The position numbers were made by a program, and so were the translations under genes. The notes under the pieces were generated by a model, which was given only the letters and a program-made list of their open reading frames with translations, was not told the DNA's origin and ran no database searches. Below, piece by piece: positions 1-8,825 of a stretch of 64,000 bases of DNA (positions within the stretch are counted from its first letter, which is position 1; each line of letters opens with the position of its first letter). Source of the stretch: Helicobacter pylori (lineage in GTDB: Bacteria; Campylobacterota; Campylobacteria; Campylobacterales; Helicobacteraceae); the NCBI RefSeq assembly GCF_030062585.1, contig NZ_CP071935.1, positions 1 to 64,000 of the forward strand, given 5' to 3'.

Positions 1-168
1 GAGATTGTGAAATCCTAGCGTTTAGCCAAATTTTTAAAATTCTTGGCACTTATAGAGTGAAAAGCAACGCTTTTTTATGACTCAGGCAGTCATAGCGAGT
101 TGTTTTATAAACTACCCATAACGCTTAAAAAGAACACAACAATCGCAGTTAACTCTAAACCGCTATAA
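1..168 (+). pseudogene. 3' end of an unidentified coding sequence, frameshifted, cut by the window edge
   Basis: From base 3 the plus strand reads DCEILAFSQIFKILGTYRV and continues to a TGA just after a run of six T at 71-76. If one T is removed the frame continues as FYDSGSHSELFYKLPITLKK and ends at a TAA at 166-168. The smooth continuation of plausible protein across the T run is what suggests a one-base frameshift in a real gene. I do not recognise the protein. The 5' part lies outside the window. Confidence 0.45.
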
Positions 169-191
169 AAAAATAACTTAAGCGTCCAACT

Positions 192-438
192 CTATTTTTT
201 CTCAGTGATGCTCTCCTTTAAGCCTAGCCCATAGTTATTAGCGTCTGTTTCAGCAATAATAACCACCGCAAAGAAGCTTTATTCTAGTAGAATCCTTATT
301 TTTATGAAGTGCTTTTGAAACAAGCTCTATAACGCTAATAACCAACTCTTTTTTATTCAGTCGTGAGATCTCTTTAATGATACGCGCGCTCACTAAATAG
401 CATGAACGCTCCTTGAATTTATCCTCATCTCGCTCCCA
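192..438 (-). pseudogene. Decayed coding remnant, unidentified
   Basis: On the minus strand a frame runs from about 438 to a TGA at 250-252 and contains SARIIKEISRLNKKELVISV. A second frame picks up near 279 as VVIIAETDANNYGLGLKESI and ends with TAG at 192-194. The two pieces look like one protein broken by a frameshift near 275-280. No start codon or intact domain remains and I cannot name the family. With the fragment at 1-168 this accounts for the otherwise gene-free first 440 bases, which look like gene decay beside the MFS gene. Confidence 0.4.
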
Positions 439-515
439 TTATGCACTATCAATTAACAAGTTTCAATATAATAACACAAAATCTTTTTATAACTTGTCAT
501 TTGTTAAGGATTAAA

Positions 516-1661
516 ATGCGCGTGTTTGTTTGCTTTTTAGGGGTTTTTGTGTCTAACGGCTTGGCTCGTTTTGGCTATGTGGTTTTAATCCCCCTACTCA
601 TTTTATCAGGGAGTTTAACCCCACACCAAAGCTTCCAACTGGGTATTGCGGTGCTAATGGGCTATGTTTTTGGGAGTTTTTTAATCCAATTTTTAAGCCC
701 GTTAATGTCATTAGAAAGCATCGCTAAAATCAGTTTTGGCTTAATCGCTTTGAGTTTTTTAGTCTGTTATTTTGATAGTATCCCTTTCTTTTGGCTTTGG
801 ATCTGGCGTTTTATCGCCGGTGTGGCTAGCAGTGCGTTAATGATTTTAGTCGCTCCTCTCTCTTTGCCCTATGTCAAAGAACATAAAAAAGCCTTAGTGG
901 GAGGGCTTATTTTTAGCGCTGTAGGCATTGGATCTGTCTTTAGCGGGTTTGTTCTGCCTTGGATCAGCTCTTATAATATCAAATGGGCATGGATTTTTTT
1001 AGGGGGCAGTTGTCTGATAGCCTTTATCCTTTCCTTGGTGGGGTTAAAAACCCGTTCTTTAAGGAAAAAATCCGTTAAAAAAGAAGAAAGCGCGTTTAAA
1101 ATCCCCTTTCATTTGTGGTTATTGCTCATTTCTTGCGCGCTCAATGCGATTGGTTTTTTACCGCACACGCTTTTTTGGGTGGATTATTTGATCCGTCATT
1201 TAAATATCTCCCCCACTATCGCTGGAACTTCATGGGCGTTTTTTGGTTTTGGAGCCACGCTTGGCTCTTTAATCAGCGGCCCCATGGCTCAAAAACTAGG
1301 GGCTAAAAACGCCAATATCTTTATCCTTATTTTAAAATCTATCGCATGCTTTTTGCCCATTTTTTTCCACCAAATCTCTTTACTCAATTTAAGCATCTTC
1401 ATAATGGGAGCGGCCACAACCGCCAATATCAATTTATTCAGCATGATGGCTTTAAAAATTGCAGGCGCGAAGCATTTCGCTCAAGCGTCTTCGTGGGTGG
1501 TGTTTTCTTTTGGCATTTTCCAAGCGCTTTTTTCGTATCTTTTTACGATCTTTTTAGGGGATTTGGGCTATGTTTTGATTTTTGTTATTTGTGGGGTGTG
1601 TTTGGTTTTAAGCTTCATCGTTCTTTTCCCCATTAAAATGCAAACAGCTACCAATAAATAG
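516..1661 (+). CDS. MFS transporter, YbfB/YjiJ-like (old name NarK/nitrite extrusion)
   Basis: This predicted inner-membrane transporter of 381 residues is hydrophobic throughout, with about twelve membrane segments and a short basic central loop (around KTRSLRKKSVKKEE). I chose the ATG at 516 because AAGGA lies five bases upstream and the first membrane segment (MRVFVCFLGVFVSNGLARFG) begins there; the upstream ATG at 441 would add an unlikely polar leader. The N-terminal pattern resembles the YbfB/YjiJ family rather than true nitrate/nitrite carriers, so the historical narK label is doubtful. Its substrate cannot be read from the sequence. It converges on the GTPase gene with a five-base gap, leaving no room for a separate terminator. 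Confidence 0.8.
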   Translation: MRVFVCFLGVFVSNGLARFGYVVLIPLLILSGSLTPHQSFQLGIAVLMGYVFGSFLIQFLSPLMSLESIAKISFGLIALSFLVCYFDSIPFFWLWIWRFIAGVASSALMILVAPLSLPYVKEHKKALVGGLIFSAVGIGSVFSGFVLPWISSYNIKWAWIFLGGSCLIAFILSLVGLKTRSLRKKSVKKEESAFKIPFHLWLLLISCALNAIGFLPHTLFWVDYLIRHLNISPTIAGTSWAFFGFGATLGSLISGPMAQKLGAKNANIFILILKSIACFLPIFFHQISLLNLSIFIMGAATTANINLFSMMALKIAGAKHFAQASSWVVFSFGIFQALFSYLFTIFLGDLGYVLIFVICGVCLVLSFIVLFPIKMQTATNK

Positions 1662-1666
1662 AAAAA

Positions 1667-2632
1667 TTATGGGGTTTCAAAACCCTTGATGCCGAGAAAA
1701 TCCTTAAAACCCTTTAAGGAATTTAAGATTTTTTCACGCTCTAAATGGCGCATGATAAAAACGAGGTTAGAGCCGTTTTGATCCTTTAAAATATGCTTAG
1801 GCGGGTAAATGACATGCATCACGCCGTTAATACTCACCAAAAGATCGCTTCCAATATCAATAATCCCCTTGATGCGTAAAATCTGTGTGCCGTATTGATG
1901 CAATAACAAACTCAGCCAAATCCCAAACGCGCTCCATTCCATCGCCCCTTCAAAACTGATGCTTAAAGTCTCAAAACCTTGCGAGTGTGAATCTTTTGGC
2001 ATTCTTGGCATAAAATTTCGTGCCCTATTTTTGCGTGAAAAAAAGCTTTCGTAATCTATACTTTTCTTGTCAAAAATTTCTGCACTAGGGTTAAGGGATT
2101 GTATCCGCTCTTTTAATTTGATTAAAGCCCTGCTGTCGTTTTGCAAATCCGTTTTGGTCAATAAAACGCTATCAGCAAAAACGATTTGCTCTTTAGCTTC
2201 GTTGTTGGTTAAATGCGTTTTAGCGTTCAAAACATCCACGCAAGCCACCACGCTTTGAATCTCAAAATGCGCCCCTAAAAAAACATCGCTCAAAATCGTC
2301 CATAAAATCGGTGCCGGGTTGGCTAAACCGGTGGTTTCAATGATGACGCGCTTTAAAATTTCGCCGCGCCATTCATAGTTATTGAGCGTGGCTTTTAGAG
2401 ACTCCACTAAATCTAAGCGTTTGTTGCAACACACGCACCCTGCGTTAAGATAGAGCATTTTTTCACCGCAATATTGAACGCTTAAGATGCGCTGATCCAA
2501 AGCGGCTTGCCCGATTTCATTGATGATAAGGGCAACGCCTTGGTGATCTATTTGGTTTAAATATTCGCTTAAAAAACTCGTTTTACCGCTGCCTAAAAAA
2601 CCGGTGATGAGCGTGATAGGGATTTTAGGCAT
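1667..2632 (-). CDS. CobW/YjiA-family GTPase (metal-insertion type)
   Basis: A 321-residue protein with the P-loop GFLGSGKT at about residues 10-17 and the family's cysteine motif GCVCC at about 65-69. This is the G3E/COG0523 arrangement, in which members bind Zn, Ni or Co and act as metallochaperones. The C-terminal half has the weaker CobW-C pattern (SISFEGAMEWSAFGIWLSLL). No long histidine stretch is present. It follows the 122-residue CxxC protein by twelve bases and is probably cotranscribed with it. The metal and the client enzyme are unknown. The family assignment is firm and the physiological role is not. Confidence 0.85.
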   Translation of the reverse strand: MPKIPITLITGFLGSGKTSFLSEYLNQIDHQGVALIINEIGQAALDQRILSVQYCGEKMLYLNAGCVCCNKRLDLVESLKATLNNYEWRGEILKRVIIETTGLANPAPILWTILSDVFLGAHFEIQSVVACVDVLNAKTHLTNNEAKEQIVFADSVLLTKTDLQNDSRALIKLKERIQSLNPSAEIFDKKSIDYESFFSRKNRARNFMPRMPKDSHSQGFETLSISFEGAMEWSAFGIWLSLLLHQYGTQILRIKGIIDIGSDLLVSINGVMHVIYPPKHILKDQNGSNLVFIMRHLEREKILNSLKGFKDFLGIKGFETP

Positions 2633-2644
2633 CAGTGATAGGCA

Positions 2645-3013
2645 TCAGTGAGTGGCGTGTGGGTTTTGATTTAAAAACGCTAACAGATGAGAATCTAGCG
2701 CGTCCATCTCTTTTTTGGCTAATTTTTGCGCCTTATCCCACAAATCACCTAAATCATTCACGATCACGCTCTGCCCTTTTTTATCGCACAGCACAAACTT
2801 CGCGCCTTGCCAATCATTAATTTTTAGCCCATAAAACGCCAGGATTTGATTGAGTAATCTTACTCGTTTGAGCCGTGCTCTTTTGCGTTCTCTGGCGTTT
2901 TCATTGGTGCTAATAAGTGCATTTGGCTTTCTCAAATTTTCATCAATCTCATAACTATCGCTCCTATCAGTCCAATGAAAAGAACTGATAAGCTCCCCGC
3001 ATAAAACGCACAT
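2645..3013 (-). CDS. Hypothetical protein with N-terminal CxxC
   Basis: A 122-residue soluble protein starting MCVLCGEL, so a CxxC pair sits at residues 2-5. A strongly basic middle (NARERKRARLKRVRLLNQ) follows, then a compact C-terminal part ending NPHATH. I do not recognise the family. Because it lies directly upstream of the CobW-type GTPase on the same strand, the CxxC could be a metal-binding site linked to that protein; this is inference. Its upstream side now faces the inserted restriction-modification pair on the other strand. Confidence 0.7.
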   Translation of the reverse strand: MCVLCGELISSFHWTDRSDSYEIDENLRKPNALISTNENARERKRARLKRVRLLNQILAFYGLKINDWQGAKFVLCDKKGQSVIVNDLGDLWDKAQKLAKKEMDALDSHLLAFLNQNPHATH

Positions 3014-3108
3014 CTTTTAACCTTTTAAACCTAAAATCATGCTACAATTTTACTGAAAAAAACAAGAATAAATCTAGTGCTGTTTAATTGTTTATTATAG
3101 GGAATTTA

Positions 3109-4227
3109 ATGCAGGATTATAGAACTCTTACGCTAGAAAATATTTATGCACCAGATGAGATAACAGATGCACTTTCATTGTTACAATCTTGCGGTATTGA
3201 ATCAATTGTCAATCCTTCAAATATCATGCTTAATTTTGACATTGTGGATTTAAAAATGCTTGAATCTACTACACAAAATACGCTGGTTCAAAAAACATTA
3301 GAGGAGTTGTATAAAATTCGCTCATTTTCTAGTCAAAATGGCAAAATCGTATTTAAGAGCTTCAACAAAGCCAAAAAAGTCGCCAACAAAAAGCAAAACG
3401 CAAAGGCGAGATTGGCTTACGAATCTTACAAAAAAGAGTTTAGCAAGGAGACGAATGAAATCCAAAACTATCTTAATCAAATTTACTGCGAAGATAGCTT
3501 GGAGTTTTTAAAAAAGCTCCCAAATAATTGCATAGATATAGTGCTAACTTCCCCACCTTACAACTTTGGCATCAATTACAACGCAACGCAGGATGCAAAT
3601 CTTTGGCAAGAGTATTTCAACACGCTTTTTGCCATTTTTAAAGAGTGTATTCGTGTATTAAAAAGCGGAGGGCGAATCATTGTCAATATCCAGCCTATGT
3701 TTAGCGATTATATCCCTACGCACCATTTTATCAGCAAATTTTTTATTGATGAAGGGCTTATTTGGAAAGGCGAGATTTTATGGGAAAAGAATAACTACAA
3801 CTGCAAATACTGCACTTGGGGAAGCTGGAAAAGCCCTGCTGCACCATATTTAAAATATTCGTGGGAATTTATTGAAATTTTTTGCAAAAATAGCCTTAAA
3901 AAAGAGGGCGATAAAGACAACATTGATATAACCGATGATGAGTTTAAAAAGTGGGTTTATGGCAAGTGGAACTTTGCCCCAGAACGCAACATGAAACAAT
4001 ACGGGCATGATGCAATGTTTCCAGAAGAATTAGTAAAGCGGTGTTTAAAGCTGTTTTCCTATCAAAATGATATTATATTAGACCCATTTAATGGTGCAGG
4101 GACAACGACAAAAGTCGCCAAACAATTAGGGCGTAGATTCATAGGCATAGACATTAGCGAAAAGTATTGTGAAGTGGCAAAAGAGAGATTAAAAGAGGCA
4201 ACAAATCTCTTTAATGCGGAGGCTTAA
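3109..4227 (+). CDS. Type II DNA methyltransferase, beta class (N4-cytosine or N6-adenine)
   Basis: A 372-residue SAM-dependent modification enzyme. The catalytic motif IV TSPPYN lies near residue 145 and the SAM-binding motif DPFNGAGTT near residue 330; this order, catalytic before SAM site, defines the beta class. An extra N-terminal region of about 120 residues precedes the domain. The middle carries TWGSWKSPAAPY, also seen in diverged form in the methyltransferase at 60159-60918. I chose the ATG at 3109, which has AGGG upstream, over an in-frame TTG at 3088. The next gene overlaps its stop region and encodes the probable partner nuclease. The pair lies on the opposite strand to both flanking genes, which indicates insertion. 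The target sequence cannot be read from the protein. Confidence 0.88.
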   Translation: MQDYRTLTLENIYAPDEITDALSLLQSCGIESIVNPSNIMLNFDIVDLKMLESTTQNTLVQKTLEELYKIRSFSSQNGKIVFKSFNKAKKVANKKQNAKARLAYESYKKEFSKETNEIQNYLNQIYCEDSLEFLKKLPNNCIDIVLTSPPYNFGINYNATQDANLWQEYFNTLFAIFKECIRVLKSGGRIIVNIQPMFSDYIPTHHFISKFFIDEGLIWKGEILWEKNNYNCKYCTWGSWKSPAAPYLKYSWEFIEIFCKNSLKKEGDKDNIDITDDEFKKWVYGKWNFAPERNMKQYGHDAMFPEELVKRCLKLFSYQNDIILDPFNGAGTTTKVAKQLGRRFIGIDISEKYCEVAKERLKEATNLFNAEA

Positions 4228-4228
4228 T

Positions 4229-4921
4229 GTGGTTTCTATAAAAGATATTATAGAACTTTATAATAGCGTGATTAAAGATATTGATAAAGATGCTCACAGG
4301 CAAGATAGCAGGGCATATGGCGGAGTTATAAGAAGCGCTAAAGGCAAATTGCAAGAATATATCAGCGAAGAGATTGTAAAAATAGCGTGGCAAAATATTG
4401 GCGGCAAAGCTAATAGGCTTGAAATAAATTCTAATAAAATAAAGATTCCTATCAAAGACAGCTACATAGAAAATATAGCCAACAAACAAGTAAGGGCATA
4501 TATATTAGAGCGTAAGAAAGATTATTATTACGGATTGAGCGTTGATAAACATATATTTGTGGATAATCAATTGGTTATGGGGATAGAATGTAAAGCCTAT
4601 ACGGAAAACGCTATGCTAAAGCGAATATTAGTAGATTTTCATCTCCTTAAAACTTTATATCCAAATATATCTTGTTATTTATTTCAGCTAGAAAGTCAAT
4701 TAGGAGGGGATTATTCAGCTTTGCCAGAAACCCTATTGGGATCAAAACCCACGCATTCTATAATGAGCTACTTTGAAAGCGTGAATCTAAATATAGTAAC
4801 CTTACTCAAAGGCGAAAGAGACATAAACCAACCCATACACAAAAATTTCAAACCTTTAGAAGAAGAGAATCTGAATAAAACAATCAAACTAATGGAAAAT
4901 GAATTGAAAGTTTATTTGTAG
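4229..4921 (+). CDS. Probable type II restriction endonuclease, PD-(D/E)xK fold
   Basis: A soluble protein of about 230 residues, most likely the nuclease partner of the methyltransferase just upstream. It has an acidic residue in SVDKHIFV followed 14 positions later by IECKAY, which fits the D...ExK metal-binding pattern of PD-(D/E)xK nucleases. I favour the GTG at 4229 because GGAGG lies at 4218-4222 with six bases between; an ATG at 4214 in the same frame overlaps the methyltransferase end but would place that GGAGG inside the gene. The codon use is AT-rich and unlike its neighbours, as expected for an acquired cassette. It could be inactive or of a family I do not know; the specificity is not predictable. 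Confidence 0.75.
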   Translation: MVSIKDIIELYNSVIKDIDKDAHRQDSRAYGGVIRSAKGKLQEYISEEIVKIAWQNIGGKANRLEINSNKIKIPIKDSYIENIANKQVRAYILERKKDYYYGLSVDKHIFVDNQLVMGIECKAYTENAMLKRILVDFHLLKTLYPNISCYLFQLESQLGGDYSALPETLLGSKPTHSIMSYFESVNLNIVTLLKGERDINQPIHKNFKPLEEENLNKTIKLMENELKVYL

Positions 4922-4925
4922 TAGG

Positions 4926-4953
4926 TGGTGTGAATCCCACTAAATTCACACCA
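4926..4953. terminator. Inverted repeat between convergent genes, possible two-way terminator
   Basis: TGGTGTGAAT at 4926-4935 is matched by ATTCACACCA at 4944-4953 with an eight-base loop, a perfect ten-base stem. It fills most of the 46-base gap between the restriction gene and the end of pgdA, which converge. There is no strong T run on either side, so termination is likely but not certain; it may instead be tied to the insertion. Confidence 0.45.
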
Positions 4954-4967
4954 ACTTAGACACGATC

Positions 4968-5855
4968 TCAACCGCTATTTTTTCTAGGGTTTCGTTTTAA
5001 GAAATCATCAGCGATTTCATTGAATGTTACCCAACGCACGCCCTCGTGCTGGTTGATATGCTCAATGATTTTTTCATGCATGAGCAACACTTGCGGACGG
5101 GCGCTCACATCAGGGTGGATTGTCATGCTAAATACCGCATAATCCATCTCACGATAAACCCAGTCAAATTGATCGATCCACATTTGCCCTATATCGTGCG
5201 GGCTTACAAAACCAAAACTATTGGGGGATTTTTTGATAAACATCATCGGCGGCAAATCGTCCAAATACCAGTTTGCAGGGATTTCCACCAGATCGGTTTC
5301 CACCCCACGGATTAAAGGCTTCATCCAATCCTTGGCTTCCAAACTATAATCAATCTTGCTCCAACTATCCCCCATGCGCACATAATAGGGCGTGAAATCA
5401 TTGTGCATGAGCGAGTGGTCGTATTTGAAGCCGTGTTTTAAAAGCAATTCATTAGTGATATTAGAAAACTCCCACCACGGCGCCACATAGCCTGTGGGGG
5501 CTTTGCCGGTGAGATCTTTAATCAATTCAATGCTTTTTAACAAAACGTCTTCTTCTTGCTTGGCCGTCATAGCGATAGGGTTTTCATGCGAATACCCATG
5601 CGCACCCACTTCATGCCCTGCATCCACAATCATTTTCATTTGTTCAGGGAAAGTTTCAATAGAATGCCCAGGTGCAAACCAAGTCGCAGGGAGATGGTAT
5701 TTTTTAAACAATTTCAAAAGCCGTGGGATCCCCACTTCACCCGCAAAAAGCCCGCGCGAAATATCATCAGGCGAATCCTCCCCACCATAGCTCCCTAGCC
5801 AACCAGCCACCGCATCAATATCCACGCCATAAGCCACTAAAATTTCTTTTGCCAT
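4968..5855 (-). CDS. pgdA: Peptidoglycan deacetylase PgdA
   Basis: This is the H. pylori polysaccharide deacetylase, which is reported to modify peptidoglycan and to help the cell resist lysozyme. The 295-residue NodB-type domain shows the metal-binding set: Asp14 in VDIDAV and the two histidines of AHGYSHEN at about residues 86 and 90. The ATG at 5855 has GGAGC about five bases upstream. There is no signal peptide, as is usual for this protein, which leaves open how it reaches its substrate. It is the last gene of a minus-strand group following the amidase gene by twelve bases. A long insertion lies immediately downstream. Confidence 0.92.
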   Translation of the reverse strand: MAKEILVAYGVDIDAVAGWLGSYGGEDSPDDISRGLFAGEVGIPRLLKLFKKYHLPATWFAPGHSIETFPEQMKMIVDAGHEVGAHGYSHENPIAMTAKQEEDVLLKSIELIKDLTGKAPTGYVAPWWEFSNITNELLLKHGFKYDHSLMHNDFTPYYVRMGDSWSKIDYSLEAKDWMKPLIRGVETDLVEIPANWYLDDLPPMMFIKKSPNSFGFVSPHDIGQMWIDQFDWVYREMDYAVFSMTIHPDVSARPQVLLMHEKIIEHINQHEGVRWVTFNEIADDFLKRNPRKNSG

Positions 5856-5867
5856 AATCGCTCCTTT

Positions 5868-6752
5868 TTAAGTGAGTTTTCCAAACCCCTTTTTGGTGAG
5901 TTTGGTGTCAAAATCTTGTAAATAAGGGATTTTTTGGCGTTGCAGTGCCACTTCGTTCAAATCCATTTCAGCGATAACGACTTCATTAAGCTTGGTGGCT
6001 TGCGCGATGATTTTCCCATTGGGCGCGATGATTCTTGAATCGCCGGCAAACTCTAGCGTTTGTTTTAATTGAGCGTTAGTTTCTTCCCCACTATGATTGC
6101 AAGCGCACACAAAACAGCCATTTTCTAACGCTCTAGCCCTGCTCAATAAATCCCAATTATAAGCCCTAGCTTTGCCAAACGCGCTAGGATAGATTAAAAC
6201 CTCAGCCCCTTGTAACGCTAAAAGATTCGCGCCCACGCCAAAGCCGATTTCATAGCAAATTTGCAAACCCACTTTCGTGCTAAAATCCCCAAAATCCAGC
6301 GTAAAAACCTCGTATTTTTTACCCCTTCTAAAGCGCGATTTTTCATCACCCCACAAATAGATTTTACGGTGTTTGCCAACGATTTTACCTTTTGGTGAAA
6401 CAATATAAGCACTGTCGTAGAGTTTTTGATTGGCTTTTTCAATGCTACATGCCACTAGATGCACTTTATTAGATTTTGCAAAATTACTTAACGCGCTCAA
6501 CGACTCGTTTTTTAGCGTTTCCTTTCCATGCTCTATCGCTTTAAAATCTATCCCAAACTCTGCGTCTTTATCATTCACGCAATAACCGCTATCAAACAAT
6601 TCCGGTAAAACAATGAGATTCGCGCCTTTGTCGTGGGCTTCTTTGGCTAGGTTGAGCGCTAATTGCAGGTTTTCATTTAAGGCGTAGGGTTTGGATTGCA
6701 TTTGAATCACGGCGGTTTTTAGGATTCTTTTGGCGGGATTTTTTGTTTTCAA
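5868..6752 (-). CDS. Carbon-nitrogen hydrolase (nitrilase superfamily)
   Basis: A cytosolic amidase-type hydrolase of 294 residues. The catalytic triad of the superfamily is visible: Glu in VLPELFDSG, Lys in GKHRKIYLW, and Cys in LQICYEIGF. I keep the TTG start at 6752, since the first beta strand (ILKTAVIQMQ) begins before the first ATG and GGGAG lies upstream; an ATG start would delete this strand. The substrate is unknown; N-carbamoylputrescine and omega-amide hydrolases are the nearest well-known types. It sits between a small membrane protein and pgdA in what looks like one transcription unit. Confidence 0.85.
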   Translation of the reverse strand: MKTKNPAKRILKTAVIQMQSKPYALNENLQLALNLAKEAHDKGANLIVLPELFDSGYCVNDKDAEFGIDFKAIEHGKETLKNESLSALSNFAKSNKVHLVACSIEKANQKLYDSAYIVSPKGKIVGKHRKIYLWGDEKSRFRRGKKYEVFTLDFGDFSTKVGLQICYEIGFGVGANLLALQGAEVLIYPSAFGKARAYNWDLLSRARALENGCFVCACNHSGEETNAQLKQTLEFAGDSRIIAPNGKIIAQATKLNEVVIAEMDLNEVALQRQKIPYLQDFDTKLTKKGFGKLT

Positions 6753-6835
6753 GATCCACTCCCATTTTTGTTTTTATTGTATAAGATTAAAAATTAAAAG
6801 AGGATTAAAGGGGTTAAAATCCATATGAGTTTGTG

Positions 6836-7240
6836 TCAAAACTTACCATTATTGTTTAAGAATCGTAATAACGCGCTAGAGAGCGAGCTCACAAACACGC
6901 CGATAAGAAAGATTAACCCGTTAAAAAGATGCAAGAATAAAAGCGCTCCTAAAATGCCTAATAAAACCCCATACCCCCCTAAACGCCACACATTGAAAGA
7001 CATTTCCAAACCCAGAGCAAATTTTTGGAATTTTTGCTTTTCGTCTTTTTCTCCTGAATTTTGTTTCCTTAAATCCAAACGCTTTTTAACGCCATAATAC
7101 GAAGACAACGCCACGATAAAAAACCCTAAAAACCCCCCTTCAAAATTCAAAACCCCTTGAAACGCTTGGAAAAAATAAACGATGATCGCGCTAACTATAT
7201 TGATAAAAAGTAAAACAAGCAAGCATTGGATTTGGCACAT
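6836..7240 (-). CDS. Small integral membrane protein of unknown function
   Basis: A 134-residue protein with about four hydrophobic segments (roughly residues 5-25, 32-48, 85-105 and 108-125) and a charged loop DLRKQNSGEKDEKQKFQK between the second and third. No functional motif is recognised. It starts with ATG at 7240, fifteen bases after the AtpZ-like gene. The position beside that gene is the only functional hint. Confidence 0.7.
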   Translation of the reverse strand: MCQIQCLLVLLFINIVSAIIVYFFQAFQGVLNFEGGFLGFFIVALSSYYGVKKRLDLRKQNSGEKDEKQKFQKFALGLEMSFNVWRLGGYGVLLGILGALLFLHLFNGLIFLIGVFVSSLSSALLRFLNNNGKF

Positions 7241-7255
7241 GGGCTTTTATGGTAT

Positions 7256-7519
7256 TTATTTTGTTTTGTTTTGTGTGTATTTAGGGTCTTTGGCTAATTC
7301 TTCATAATCCTTTTGCATGTTTTTATAAGCTTTATAGACATTGAGAAAGCTCGCTAACACGCCCCAGATAACCCCAAGCCAAAAAAGCCACGGAATGTGA
7401 GTGAGCTTTTTAAGCCCATAGCCTATAGCCACGCCCATAAGGATCGCTACCACCATAGAAAGCCCCAAGCTCAAATAATTCGCCCCCTCTATGAATTTAT
7501 AATACTTTGGCTTTTTCAA
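7256..7519 (-). CDS. AtpZ/AtpI-like membrane protein
   Basis: An 87-residue protein with two membrane segments (about residues 14-34 and 42-62) joined by a short loop containing HIPW, and a charged C-terminal tail. This is the layout of the AtpZ/AtpI family, which is linked to F-type ATP synthase assembly or Mg/Ca handling. The start is a TTG at 7519 directly after the hemL stop, with no alternative before the first membrane segment. ATP synthase genes are not nearby, so the family assignment rests on size and hydrophobic pattern only. Confidence 0.65.
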   Translation of the reverse strand: MKKPKYYKFIEGANYLSLGLSMVVAILMGVAIGYGLKKLTHIPWLFWLGVIWGVLASFLNVYKAYKNMQKDYEELAKDPKYTQNKTK

Positions 7520-7523
7520 AAAT

Positions 7524-8816
7524 TCACACGCCTTTTATGATTTCATCAAAACTTTCATCAGCCTTTGCAACCACCAAATCAATCATCTCTTCAGTCATAG
7601 GCTCACAAATAAAGCCGGTTTCAAAGCTTGAACATGCCAAATACACGCCTTTAAAGAGCATTTTTTGGTGGAATTTCGCAAACATTTCGGTATCGCTTTT
7701 TAAAGCGTCATCAAAATCACGCACCGCATTTTCGTTAAAGAAAAAGCCAAACATGCTCCCTCTGTTGAGCGTCTCTAAAGCGATGTTATAGCTTTGAGCG
7801 CTCTTTTGTAAACCTTGAGTCAAACGAATAGCTAAAGCGTTCAAGCGGGTATAAAGGGTTTTGTCTCTTTTGATTTTATAAAGCGCACTCAACCCTGCGC
7901 ACACCGCTAGGGGGTTACCGCTTAATGTTCCTGCTTGATACACGCCTCCAATGGGCGAAAGCAAGTCCATAATTTCCGCACGCCCCCCAAAACACGCCAA
8001 AGGAAGCCCCGCACCTATCACCTTACCAAAGGTTACCAAATCCGGCACCACGCCATAAAATTCTTGCGAACCGCTCAAACTCGCTCTAAAACCGCTCATC
8101 ACTTCATCTAAAATCAGCACCGCTTGGTATTTTTCACACAAAGCCTTTAAGCCTAGTAAAAACTCTTTTTGAGCCGGCACTAACCCCATATTCCCAGCAA
8201 TGGGTTCAATGATGACGCAACCCACATCGCCTTTTTTAAAGCATTCTTCTGTGGAGTTTAAATCGTTATAACGAGCCACTAGAGTGTGTTTGCTAAAATC
8301 GTTCGGCACGCCTAAAGAAGAAGGAGATCCAAAAGTAGCACACCCGCTACCCGCTTTCACTAATAACGAATCGCTATGCCCATGATAGCACCCTTCAAAC
8401 TTGATCAAATCGTCTTTTTGGCTAAAAGCTCTAGCGAGTCGTATCGCGCTCATGGTCGCTTCCGTGCCGCTATTGACTAAACGCACCTTATCTAAGCCTT
8501 CATAACAAGAAATGATTTCCTTAGCTAAAGTGGTTTCTAACTCTGTGGGAGCGCCAAAAGAAGTGCCTTTTTTTAATGCATTAATAATATTTTCTTCAAT
8601 CTCTTCATCAGCATGCCCAAAAATCAAAGGCCCCCAGCTTTGCACAAAATCTATATAGTGGTTGTTATCCACATCATAAAGATACGCCCCCTTGCCTTTT
8701 AAGATAAAGGGCGGAGTGCCTTTAACACTCTTAAACGCTCTCACAGGCGAATTGACCCCCCCAGCGATCACCTGCTTGGCTTCATTAAAATCATTAATGC
8801 TGTGCAACAACTCCAT
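7524..8816 (-). CDS. hemL: Glutamate-1-semialdehyde 2,1-aminomutase
   Basis: PLP enzyme of 430 residues that converts glutamate-1-semialdehyde to 5-aminolevulinate, the C5 entry to haem synthesis, in the cytosol. The family signatures are plain: [10 protein letters not shown] near the start, the glycine/serine region [11 protein letters not shown], the cofactor aspartate in [11 protein letters not shown], and the PLP lysine in [11 protein letters not shown]. Its length is normal. It begins nine bases after the YceI-like gene and its stop lies next to the AtpZ-like start. Confidence 0.96.
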   Translation of the reverse strand: MELLHSINDFNEAKQVIAGGVNSPVRAFKSVKGTPPFILKGKGAYLYDVDNNHYIDFVQSWGPLIFGHADEEIEENIINALKKGTSFGAPTELETTLAKEIISCYEGLDKVRLVNSGTEATMSAIRLARAFSQKDDLIKFEGCYHGHSDSLLVKAGSGCATFGSPSSLGVPNDFSKHTLVARYNDLNSTEECFKKGDVGCVIIEPIAGNMGLVPAQKEFLLGLKALCEKYQAVLILDEVMSGFRASLSGSQEFYGVVPDLVTFGKVIGAGLPLACFGGRAEIMDLLSPIGGVYQAGTLSGNPLAVCAGLSALYKIKRDKTLYTRLNALAIRLTQGLQKSAQSYNIALETLNRGSMFGFFFNENAVRDFDDALKSDTEMFAKFHQKMLFKGVYLACSSFETGFICEPMTEEMIDLVVAKADESFDEIIKGV

Positions 8817-8825
8817 GATTTTACA

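Noticed and set aside
441..515. Upstream ATG giving a 25-residue extension of the MFS protein
   Set aside because: It lacks a ribosome site and adds a polar leader before the first membrane segment; the ATG at 516 has AAGGA at good spacing.
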